Origin: Boesenbergia rotunda
Lineage: Eukaryota > Streptophyta > Magnoliopsida > Zingiberales > Zingiberaceae
Length of the DNA: 64,000 bases
Reading direction: 5' to 3'
NCBI GenBank assembly: GCA_024364735.1
Contig: JAGFNQ010004754.1
Span: 1-64,000 of the forward strand
Under the pieces are notes generated by a model. It was not told the DNA's origin, searched no databases, and worked only from the letters and a program-made list of their open reading frames with translations. Position 1 is the first letter of the stretch, and the number at the start of each line of letters is the position of its first letter. Position numbers and translations under genes: made by a program. Shown here one piece after another: positions 54,952 through 64,000 of the stretch.

Positions 54952-55443
54952 CTCGAGACGCTCGAACCCTGAACCGTCTCTACTTCTATCCTTATTCATC
55001 GCTCAGCTAAGTTGCTCAGTCCCTCGGACCAAGACTTCGTGCCCAAACCCTAAGTCCAGGACTTCGGTGCCCAACCCTCGGTTAGGTCTTCGTGCCCAAT
55101 TCCCCAAACCAAGACTTCAGTGCCCAACCCTCGGCCAGGTCTTCTTGCCCAGTCCTCGACCAGGACTTAGTGCCCACCATCCGAGCAGGTCTTCGGTGCC
55201 CAGCCCTTTGCCAGGACTTAGTGCCCAATCCTCGATCAGGACTTAGTGCCCACCTTCTGAGTAGGTCTTAGTGCCCAGCTTCACTCACCAGGTCTTAGTG
55301 CCTAGGTTAACTAGGACTTTTCTTCCACTTAGGTTACTTCTCCTTTGCTCCCCTTTGTCTGTTCAATGTATCACTGACTTAAGTGTATTGTCAAGCATTA
55401 AAACACTTAGAGGAGAACATCATTGATGCAACTTGCACCAACA
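54952..55443 (-). repeat. N5 5' LTR, part 2
   Basis: The U3 side of the N5 LTR after N6 (first five bases duplicate CTCGA), matching 41855-42364 including the CAGGACTTAGTGCCCA repeats. Confidence 0.9.
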
Positions 55444-55448
55444 TAATG

Positions 55449-56320
55449 CTGTTTGCTTAGAAGGCTGAGTGCTTGAGTACTCGGTCGACCAGATCCTTGT
55501 GGAGCGTGGGTCGCCACGCGTTCGGACTGGGAGCCGAGCTGAGGGGTGTGTGGAGCATGCTCGCTTATAACTCGCTCAGGGGCGAGAGTCTGGACACTCG
55601 GTCGGTTAAACCCCAGGGAGCGTGGGTCGCCACACGTCTGACCTGGGGGCCGAGCCGAGGGGTGCACGGGAGCATGCCCACTTATAACTCGTTCAGGGGC
55701 GAGAGTCTGGACATTCGGTCGGTTAAACCCTAGGGAGCATGGGTCGCCATGCGTCCGGACTGGGGGCCGAGCCAAGGGGTGCGCGTGAGCATGCCCGCTT
55801 ATAACTCGCTTAGGGGCGAGAGTCGGGACACTCGGTAGGTTAAACCCTAGGAAGCGTGGGTTGCCATGCATTCGGACTGGGGGCCGAGCTGAGGGGTGCG
55901 TGGGAGCATGCCCACTTATAATTCGCTCAGGGGCGAGAGTCTGGATACTCGGTTGATTAAACCCTAGGGAGCGTGGATCGCCACACGTCCGGACTGGGGG
56001 TCGAGCCGAGGGGTGCGCGGGAGCATGCCCGCTTATAACTCACTTAGGGGCGAGAGTCTGGACACTCGGTCGGCTAAACCCTAGGGAGCATGGGTCGCCA
56101 AGCGTCCGGACTGGGGGCCAAGCTGAGGGGTGCGTAGGAGCATGCCCTCTTATAACTCACTCAAGGGCGAGTGTCTGGACACTCGGTCGGTTAAACCCCA
56201 GGGAGCGTGGGTCGTCACGCGTCCAGACTGGGGGCCGAGCCGAGGGGTGCGTGGGAGCATGCCCGCTTATAACTCGCTCAGGGGCAAGAGTCTAGAGTGC
56301 CTGCAATTTGACCAAGAACC
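55449..56320 (-). repeat. 117-bp tandem array in host H
   Basis: Seven unit starts at 55502, 55618, 55735, 55852, 55969, 56086 and 56203 (spacing 116 to 117). Each has GGAGCGTGGGTCGCCACGC (a CGTGG...CCACG hairpin), GGACTGGGGGCCGAGC, GCTTATAACTCGCTCAGG and GGGCGAGAGTCTGGACACTC. Since 117 is 39 codons, long open frames appear without being genes. It lies downstream of pol of H, where Tat elements often hold tandem repeats. N7 cuts it at GAACC. Confidence 0.9.
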
Positions 56321-57487
56321 TATTAGATTGTGTACGCCTTGCTAGAGGGGGGGGGGGGTGAATAGCAATTTTCGATTTCTTCTACCTACAAGGTTAGCGT
56401 ACGCAAGCGGAAACAATAATAATAAAATCAAACAATACTAACCAACCTATTTACGTGGTTCGGAGATGAAGCTCCTACTCCACGATAGTCCGTGAGGTGG
56501 ACGATCCCTCAATCCTTCGACAGATCACTCCCTGGATGCCCTCCGGCTAGCTCGTGTAGCTCCTTGTGGGTGGAGAAACCTCGCCACAAACCCAAGTACA
56601 CTTTCTGAGTACTAAGACTACTAACAAGCCCTAACCAAGCTTGTTTCGTCAGAGGTCTCCAGCCAAACCCGAGCCTCTTTAAATAAAACTCAAGGCTGGA
56701 AAACACCCTACCAGTCGACTGCCCACAGGGCAGTCGACTGGTCCCACTGAAAATCGACCGTTACATCCCAACGTTCGAATTTTCAGCCAACACAACCAGT
56801 CACGACCAGTCGACTGCTCCCAGAGCAGTCGACTGGTCCAGGGTCGACTTCCTTTTGTGAGTTTCTGTTCCTGCTGGCAGTCGACTGTTATATTACCGAT
56901 CGACTGCCCAGCTTACAAGGACACTCCTCCTCACTCTGAAGACCCTCTTCCACGTGTGCTTTCAAGCATACTCCCTTGGCTTGCCCCTTGAAGTCCTCTT
57001 CCACCGGCTATCATCCCTCGGATGTGCACGCAAGCCCTCGGCTTGCCTACGTGTGCCCTTTGAAGTCCACTTCCCGGCTTTCCCTTGGAGTCCTCTTCCC
57101 TCGGCTCTTGTCCCTTCATGACTTAGCTGACTCTTCACCAGCAGTCTTGACTGTTGCCTTCGTGCCCTCTTCATCTTCGGCTCTCGTCCCTCGGATGCAC
57201 ACAAGCCTCCAGCTTGCCTCCATGCCATCCTTCACGCATGCCTCAAACTTCACGCCCCTCGGCTTATCATCCCTGCTATCCATAGTCCCTCGGGTGCACA
57301 CAAGCCTCCAGCTTGTCTCCATGCCACCCTTCACCATATCGAAGTCGTCCAGCTAAGTCAATATGTGTAACCTGCAATCCTGCACACTCAAATACACATA
57401 TATTAAATCACAAGGGTAAACCTAACTTAAACCCTTTGCCCAAACATTAAAATACATGATCACTCCGGACCATAGATTGACCCAACA
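56321..57487 (-). repeat. N7 3' LTR (1167 bp)
   Basis: It includes a 13-base G run near 56346, a TTTAAATA box (56678-56685) with CAGTCGACTG palindromes on its upstream side (56711-56835), and ends GACCCAACA. Confidence 0.9.
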
Positions 57488-59613
57488 ATCTCTCCCTTTT
57501 TAATGTTTAGCAATACGTTTAAGTTAGGGAAAACAAATAGCAATAAATAGCAATAACAATGCTAAACAAACATTTGGACTTACATTGCCAAGACTCCATT
57601 TTGGACTTACACCGCCAATGCATATGCAATGCAACCATGCATGGATCCTATCCCAATGCATCCCTACACCTAACCTCCCCAAGTTAGGAATTTTCACCAA
57701 AATAGGTTTTTTTCCCAAGGCTCCCCCTATACTGGACTTACAAAGGCTTTTAAAGAACCTCTCCACGGTTCCCCTTACGCCAAGAATGGAGCAACCATGC
57801 TCCCCCTTTACCTAGGCTTCCCTTAGACCTAGAGTTTCTTGCAAAGGCGTGTTTGGTTTCCTAAATTAAACCCAACACTTCTCCCCCTTTGCCATACATC
57901 AAAAGACTCCAATAATTTCCCCCTTATTGGATTCTTTAACCTTTAAATGATTATGAACACAGTGTACTAACCCCTCACAAGGTTCCACACTTGTTTCACA
58001 TCAATTGGACACTTTTCAGCAGCTGAAACCCATTTCCAGCCTTTACCAGTCGACTGCCCCCTGGGCCAGTTGACTGATACTCTGAAAAACCAATTTTTAG
58101 CATTTCTGAATCCAAATTCAGAAACGCGCCAGACATTCTACAAACCTCCAAAAATTTTTAAATTTTGTGAAGAAGTTTATGGTACCCATACCTACTTGGG
58201 AAAAATACATTCAACAATATATCTATCACCATTCCCAAGTTTGACACAAAATCCAAAACTACCTATGAAAATTAAGGCATAGCAAACAATAGGCAACCTC
58301 CCCCTTAACCTATGCCCTCTCCTAATTTTCAATTCTCACAACCAACACCATGTTAAGTTCTACCCAACTTAACACCATATCACCAAGTTAAGTTCTACCC
58401 AACTTAACACCATAACACCAAGTTAAGTTCTATCCCAACTTAACACTATACATTCTTTCATCAAGTTAAACCTAACTTAACACCCCAAGTTCTCCTCCTT
58501 TGACACCATCAAAAGATTGGCCAAAGCAACCCTACCCCTAGTGCTAAAAAGAACTCACTTTATTTCTGAAAAACTCCTCAGAAATCAACACACAGACTTA
58601 TCAGTCGACTGCCCCTGAGCAGTCGACTGACACAATCAACTTCTGAAATTCCAGCCTAATTTCAGAAACTACTAGAAAATTCTAGAAAATCCGTAAAAAT
58701 CTAAAATTTTGCAAGTACATTTGTTAGGATATACTTTATCCTAGAAAAATATAGTTTCATGAAAAATATCAAATGTGCTTGACTTTTGGTACAAACTCTA
58801 ATTTCCTCAAAACTTGACATTTTGTATCAACTTTTAAAACTCTACATGATTTCATGTGTTTGCCACTTCCATTAATTGACGTTTCACACATATACTTGCC
58901 TTCAATTCTCCCTTTTTCCTTATCTCTTAACCCTAGATACATATGCACTTATCAATCTTCCTTGAATTCCATGATATAAAATCTCATAAAGTAACATGAC
59001 CCTTTCTTATCCAATTTTGCAAGTTCTTATTATCCAATATGTCTTTTCTATTTAAACCTATGGATCAGTCTACTGCCCTTAGGGCAGTCGACTGATAAAC
59101 CGAACAGAAGGTTCCCAGTGTTGAATTCATCTGGACTAGTCGACTGGTTCAGCTGGTACCTGAATTTCAGTTTTTCAGCCTAAATTCAGAAATGCCTAAT
59201 TAATTCCAAAAATCTCCAAAAAATCTGAAATTTTGTGGAGAGATTTATGGAGCCTATGTCTTCTTGGAAAAAATATATTTTCAAACAAATCTACTCCAGA
59301 TCCCAAGATTGGCACGAAATTCAACCCTTCCTAAATTGTATCACTTAAACTTATCCAAAAGTCCTAATTTAGGCCTCTCCTTGATGTATCCTCTCATACC
59401 TTACCATAATACATTTCTATCACTGAGTTATATGACATTTACACATTAAACCTTATTTTTTTATCAAATATAATCTCATTTTCATCTTTTTCTCCATAAA
59501 TCTCCTTTTAATGTGTCAATTCCCTAGGATTAAGACTTACCCTAGTCTCCTAAACCCTTTGACACATTCCATAGTTCATCTAATCTCCTAGGAGAAAGCC
59601 TCATGAGATCCAT
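57488..59613 (-). other. N7 untranslated 3' region
   Basis: No gene. Polypurine tracts on the minus strand: AAAAAGGGAGAGAT touching the LTR (57488), TTAAGGGGGAGG near 58292, and AAAGGAGGAGAA near 58492, the same order as in S1 and N3; further tracts lie near 57722 and 57892. AAGTTAAGTTCTACCC words repeat at 58350-58440. CAGTCGACTG pairs are at 58047, 58602 and 59085. Confidence 0.7.
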
Positions 59614-61200
59614 TTACCATGGATCCCAAAGACTCCTAGAACTCCTCCTTGAGCTCTTAGCCCTAGCCACCTCCCTAGGTGACTCAACCCACACTAGACC
59701 ACACCGGTGTGCTCCCGGTGATTCTTGGCCTACAAACCAAACTTTCTTAACCTTAGACACCTTGTCCTTGGTTAAGTCATCCTTTTTACCTTTTGATGGC
59801 ATCCCCTTGCCATTCTTGGACTTCTCCTTCTTGCCATAATTATATGCTATCCTAGCATACTTCTTTCCATTGGCATTGGAGACCTTAGACCGGTATCCCA
59901 ACCCCGATCTATCATGATTAGGTTTTAGATTACCCAACACCATATCTAAACCCTTAGATCCAACCGTGAATCTTTCTAGGGTCTTTTTCAATTTATCAAG
60001 CCTTGCCCTCAAGGCTTGATTTTCCCTTTCTAGGCTTTTAACCCTAGAATCCACATGTCCACCTTGGACATTCCTAGACCTACCCATCTTCCTAGGCATG
60101 TGTCTCCCCTTCTTGGGATTCTTGCCTTGATCCTTAGGTCTAATGGTCTTGGATTTATTATGATGCATGATTTTCCTAGGATTTTGATCTACACTATCAA
60201 CCCTACTCTTATCATGATATTTAAATCCATGATTATGCACAAGCAAGCATTTTTCATTCATTCTAGCATGCATGGAGGAACTTAAGTGTGAATTGCATTT
60301 TAATTTAAAGTTAGGGATTACCTCTCTTACCCTTGTAGCTTCCCCTTGATGTGAGCTTCTTTTCTTCCTTTCCTCCTTCTTCCATCTTCTCAATTGCTCC
60401 ATTTTCTTTAGCTCTCCTTTTCTTGGACATTTTATGTGATAATGCCCTAGCTTTCCACATGTGAATCATCTAATTTTCTTTCTTTTCTCTTGGGCTTCTC
60501 CATTCCTACAATCCATGTTAGATTTAAAAGAAATTGAAATGGGTTTAGGATTTACCTCCTTTTTCTTACCATTTGGATACTTGTCCTTGTAGTGTCCCTT
60601 TTCATTGCACCCAAAGCAAATGATGTGCTCTTTTGTTCTTACTTTGGTGGAGGTAGGAGATTCTTCTTGCTTTGGGATTGATGAGGGTCTCCCCTCCCCC
60701 TTAATCCTTGAGGTGGTGACCTCTTCCTCTTCTCTTGATGAAGTGGATGACCTTTCACTATCTTGTGCCACTTCACTTGATGATGTTGATAATTCTTTTT
60801 CTTCTTGCTCTTCTTGGACCATTTATCTTATCTCTCTTGGCTCTTCCACCATTTGAGCTCGGGTAGGGTTTTCATGATATTCTTCCAACTTGTTCCATAA
60901 CTCACATGCATTTTCATACTCACCTACACCACTCAAAACATTATTAGGCAAAATATTAACTAATATATCAATTACCTTCTTATTTGCCCTAAAGTGTGTT
61001 TGTTGCTCCTTAGTCTAAGATCTAGGTCGAAGCTTTTTCCCATGCATATCTTTTGGAATTTCGAAGGGCTCTTTTATTACCATTATGCATTCCCACTCCA
61101 TTCCAAACCACGTCTTCATCATTTCCCTCCAATAATCAAAGTCTTCATGATCGTAGGATGGTGGAATGTTGATATCATCCCCCAGCTTGTCTTCCATCAT
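59614..61200 (-). pseudogene. gag: N7 gag with two zinc knuckles, broken by stops
   Basis: One frame from ATG 61200 to the stop at 59614 holds the complete protein with three in-frame stops (near 61014, near 60823 and near 60463). Order: MEDKLGDDINIPPSYDHEDF start, gag core (CELWNKLEEYHENP), Ser/Glu linker, knuckle 1 (CFGCNEKGHYKDKY, last Cys changed to Tyr), knuckle 2 with its first Cys turned into a TGA stop, basic region, coiled coil (VKSLERENQALRARLDKLKK) and tail (HRCGLVWVESPREV). It is homologous to N3 28889-30493 throughout, and the two copies carry different lesions. Confidence 0.82.
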
Positions 61201-61256
61201 CTTTCCCTCTAGCTTTCTTGCTCCCTCGACGGTTAGTCCATAGATGAGCACACCAA

Positions 61257-61268
61257 GCTCTGATACCA
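61257..61268 (-). promoter_or_regulatory. N7 primer-binding site, tRNA-iMet
   Basis: The minus strand reads TGGTATCAGAGC two bases from the LTR end at 61271. Confidence 0.92.
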
Positions 61269-61270
61269 CT

Positions 61271-62465
61271 TGTTAGATCGTGTAGGCCTTGCTAGAGGGG
61301 GGTGAATAGCAATTTTTTATTTCTTCTACCTACAAGGTTAGCGTGCGCAAGCGGAAACAATAATAATAAAATCAAACAACACTAACAAACCTATTTACAT
61401 GGTTCGAAGATGAAGCTCCTACTCCACGATAGTCCGTGAGATGGACGATCCCTCGATCCTTCGGCGGATCACTCCCCAGATGCCCTCTGGCTAGCTCGTG
61501 TAGCTCCTTGTGGGCGGAGAAACCTCACCACAAACCCAAGTACACTTTCTGAGCACTAAGACTACTAACAAGCCCTAACCAAGCTTGTTTCATCAGAGGT
61601 CTCCAGCCAAACCCGAGCCTCTTTAAATAAAGCTCAAGGCTGGAAAACACCCTACCAGTCGACTGCCCTGGTCCCACTGAAAATCGACCATTGCAGCTCG
61701 ACGTTCGAATTTTCAGCCAACACAACCAGTCACGACCAGTCGACTGCTCCCAGAGCAGTCGACTGGTCCAGGGTCGACTGCTCCCAGAGCAGTCGACTGG
61801 TCCAGGGTCGACTTCCTTTTGTGAGTTTCTGTTCCTGTTGGCAGTCGACTGTTATATTACCAGTCGACTGCCTAGCTTACAAGGACACTCCTCCTCACTT
61901 CGAAGACCCTCCTCCATGTGTGCCTTCAAGCATACTCCCTTGGCTTGCCCCTTGAAATCCTCTTCCACCGGCTATCATCCCTCAGATGCGCACGCAAGCC
62001 CTCGGCTTACCTCCATGCCACCCTTCACGTGTGCCCTTTGAAGTCCACTTCCTAGCTTGCCCTTGGAGTCCTCTTCCCTCGGCTCTTGTCCCTTCATGAC
62101 TTAGCTATCTCTTCACCAGCAGCCTTGACTGTTGCCTTTGCGCCATCTTCGTCTATAGCTCTCGTCCCTCGGATGCACACAAGCCTCCAGCTTGCCTCCA
62201 TGTCATCCTTCAGGCATGCCTCGAAGTTCGCACCCCTCGACTCATCATCCCTGCTATCCATGGTCCCTCGGGTGCACATAAGCCTCCAGCTTGTCTCCAT
62301 GCCACCCTTCACCGTATCGAAGCCGTTCAGCTAAGCCAATATGTGTAACTTGCAATCCTGCACACTCAAATACACATATATTAAATCACAAGGGTAAACC
62401 TAACTTAAACCCTTTGCCCAAACATCAAAATACATAGTCACTCCGGACCATAGATTGACCCAACA
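61271..62465 (-). repeat. N7 5' LTR (1195 bp)
   Basis: It matches 56321-57487. It is longer mainly by a local duplication of the GTCGACTGCTCCCAGAGCAG palindrome (61738-61812). Confidence 0.9.
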
Positions 62466-62470
62466 GAACC

Positions 62471-64000
62471 CCGTTCTCCCATTATCATTACAGTTGTGGA
62501 ATATACTTGTCTTACAGGCTCTCACTCTGTCTCTCGATATGGCTGGAGATGGATAGCGCTCTAAGGCCGATCCAGTTTTCTTCCCTGCTCGTTTCTCCAG
62601 GTAGTATGCTCTTGAGGCCAACTTCTGGACAACCTTGAAGGGCCCTCCCCATTGTGGTTCTAGCTTGCTGACATCCCCGACTGAATTTATTCTTTTCCAC
62701 ACGAGGTCATCGACCAGGAAGGCCCTTGGCAATACCCTTTGATTATATCTCTACTTCATTCTCTGACGGTAAGCAAACATCTGAGCGGCTGCTTTTTCTT
62801 GGATTTCATTGACCAGATCCAGCTCCAGCCGCCTTCTCTCCAAGTTATCCTCATCGTAAGCTCTTCGCCGGTCGGACTCACACCCGACCTCCATGGGCAC
62901 TACGACCTTGTTTCCATACACCAGTTGGAATGGTGTGTGCCCTATAGTTTCTCTCGGTGTGGTTTGCTGAGCCCACAGGACACTCGATAGTTCGTCGACC
63001 CAGGTGCCTCTTGCATGGTCTAGCTTGGTCTTTAAGCCTCTTAGTATCTCCCGATTGGCCACTTCTGCTTGGCCATTGCTCTGTGGGTATGCCACGGAAG
63101 TGAAGGTCTGCTAAATACCGTAGGCTGAGCACCATTCTTGTATTTTTTGACCCTTGAATTATCTTCCATTGTCCGAGATGAGCTTGTGAGGAATCCCATA
63201 TCGACATAGGATGTTCTACCATAGGAACTTGATCACCGTCTGCTCTGTGATACGGGCCAGGGCCTCAGCTTCTATCCACTTGGAGAAGTAATCGACTGCC
63301 ACTAGCAAGAACCTTTTCTGAGCCATAGCGGTCGGGAATGACCCTATTATGTCCATGCCCCATTGGTCAAACGGGCATGAGACCGCAGACGTCTTCATCA
63401 TCTCAACGGGTCGGTGAGGAAGATTATGGTGTTTTTGGCAAGACAAGCAGGTCGAGACCATTCGGTTGGCGTCCTTCTGCAGGGTTGGCCAATAATATCC
63501 AGCCAGTAGCACCTTTTGGGCCACGACTCGAGCTCCTGCATGACTCCCACATACCCCCATGTGTATCTCCCTACGCACATAGTTGACATCTTCCTCACCT
63601 AAGCATTTGAGTAGGGGTCGGGCGAAAGCTCTTTTGTATAGTGCATCATCGACTAGGGAGTATTGGAATGCCCTCTTCCTTAGGAGTTGGGCCTCCTCCC
63701 GGTCAACTGGGAGAGTCCCGTTTTTGAGGTAGGCGATGAGCGGTCCTCTCCAGTCCGTCTCGAGCTCCAGCTCAGCCTGTTGCTCTATATGCATCACCAT
63801 CATTGCTTGATTTCTTGGTTGACAAAGCACCCAAGAACCTACCGAGCTAGCCAACTTGGCCAACTTGTCTGCCCGTAGGTTACTTTCTCTGGGGATTTTC
63901 TGTAGATGGACCTCCTGGAATCCAACTTTTAATTTCTCGTAGGCTTCCACAAAGGCTTGCAGCCGATCGTTGTTGACTTCGAACCGGCCAGCGAGCTGCT
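62471..64000 (-). pseudogene. pol: H pol, RNase H end and integrase (Tat-type Gypsy), partial and broken
   Basis: From the window edge leftward on the minus strand: end of RNase H (FEVNNDRLQAFVEAYEKLK, IPRESNLRADKLAKLAS), the integrase H2C2 finger (HMGVCGSHAGARV, CLSCQKH), integrase core (WGMDIIGSFPTAMAQKRFLL, VDYFSKWIEAEAL, SDNGR, NGQAEVANREI) and C-terminal part (LVDDLVWKRI, LEPQWGGPFKV). RNase H before integrase is the Gypsy order, and these phrases fit the Tat lineage. Stops near 63217, 63165, 63110 and 62752 disable it. The gene continues beyond 64000 and is cut on the left by N7; the first five bases (62466-62470) are the target duplicate. The antisense ORF on the opposite strand fits Tat organisation. 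Confidence 0.85.

Larger units (their letters stand above)
40774..55443 (-). mobile_element. N5: gag-only Sirevirus-like element carrying N6
   Basis: N5 starts TGTAGGACC, ends CACCAACA and is flanked by TAATG (40769-40773 and 55444-55448). It is minus-strand, and its 5' LTR on the right is split by N6. Without N6 it is about 7.3 kb. It has an iMet site with one mismatch, a shortened gag with two zinc knuckles, a large AT minisatellite, and a long untranslated 3' half related to N4 and N6. No pol. Its LTR sequence is different from N4 although the interiors share blocks, so LTR and interior have separate histories. Confidence 0.88.
56321..62465 (-). mobile_element. N7: gag-only Sirevirus-like element
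   Basis: N7 is 6145 bp, flanked by GAACC (56316-56320 and 62466-62470). Minus-strand: 5' LTR right, iMet site, gag, untranslated 3' region, polypurine tract, 3' LTR left. The left terminus is TATTAG instead of TGTTAG, a point change. Gag is close to that of N3, but the env-position ORF is missing. It interrupts H just after the end of its integrase. Confidence 0.9.

Noticed and set aside
55407..55871. 154-residue minus-strand frame with internal repeats
   Set aside because: Product of the 117-bp tandem array (39 codons); no start context or domain.
1..64000. Ordinary cellular genes, bacterial or organellar segments
   Set aside because: Every coding stretch with recognisable motifs is gag, pol or a retrotransposon accessory ORF; no rRNA, true tRNA, organelle gene or conserved plant exon was seen.

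Overview
The window is plant nuclear DNA made of nested LTR retrotransposons, and I found no ordinary cellular gene. Plant origin is shown by tRNA-iMet and tRNA-Asp primer sites, Copia of the Sirevirus and Angela types, a Tat-type Gypsy, and GT-AG introns. It looks like a monocot with a large genome, but the species cannot be fixed from this sequence.

The bottom layer is a decayed Gypsy element of Tat type on the minus strand, called H here. Its RNase H/integrase lies at 62471-64000, a 117-bp tandem array follows at 55.5-56.3 kb, and an intron-containing ORF antisense to pol (plus strand) is split over 3293-3827, 35247-35561 and 38909-40364. A tRNA-Asp-primed LTR of a further Gypsy element occupies 66-2583.

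Insertions into H, read from exact 5-bp target duplications: S1 (Sirevirus Copia, minus, 3828-35241, CCCTC); T (solo LTR, 35562-38903, GAATG); N5 (minus, 40774-55443, TAATG); N7 (minus, 56321-62465, GAACC). Inside the 5' LTR of S1 sit C2 (Angela/BARE-like Copia, plus, 10669-20533, AGATT) and N3 (plus, 20732-34743, GACTG). Inside the 5' LTR of N3 sits N4 (minus, 21668-28778, CTATT). Inside the 5' LTR of N5 sits N6 (47561-54951, CTCGA).

S1 and C2 carry gag and pol, both broken. N3, N4, N5, N6 and N7 carry only gag-like genes, use iMet primer sites and end in Sirevirus-type polypurine tracts, so they look like non-autonomous partners that need pol from elements such as S1. N3 also has an intron-containing env-position ORF behind what looks like an internal promoter.

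The most striking object is N6. It has a proper target duplication, but both of its termini are U5 ends. Its left end is a perfect fold-back of the U5 end followed by a primer-binding site, joined through a 10-nt match to antisense interior sequence. This reads as the integrated product of an aberrant reverse transcription: snap-back of minus strong-stop DNA, then mis-transfer through the copied tRNA end. Other observations are a covarying stem-loop shared by N4, N5 and N6, a palindrome-plus-TATA module shared by several LTRs, and a bias of nested insertions towards 5' LTRs.
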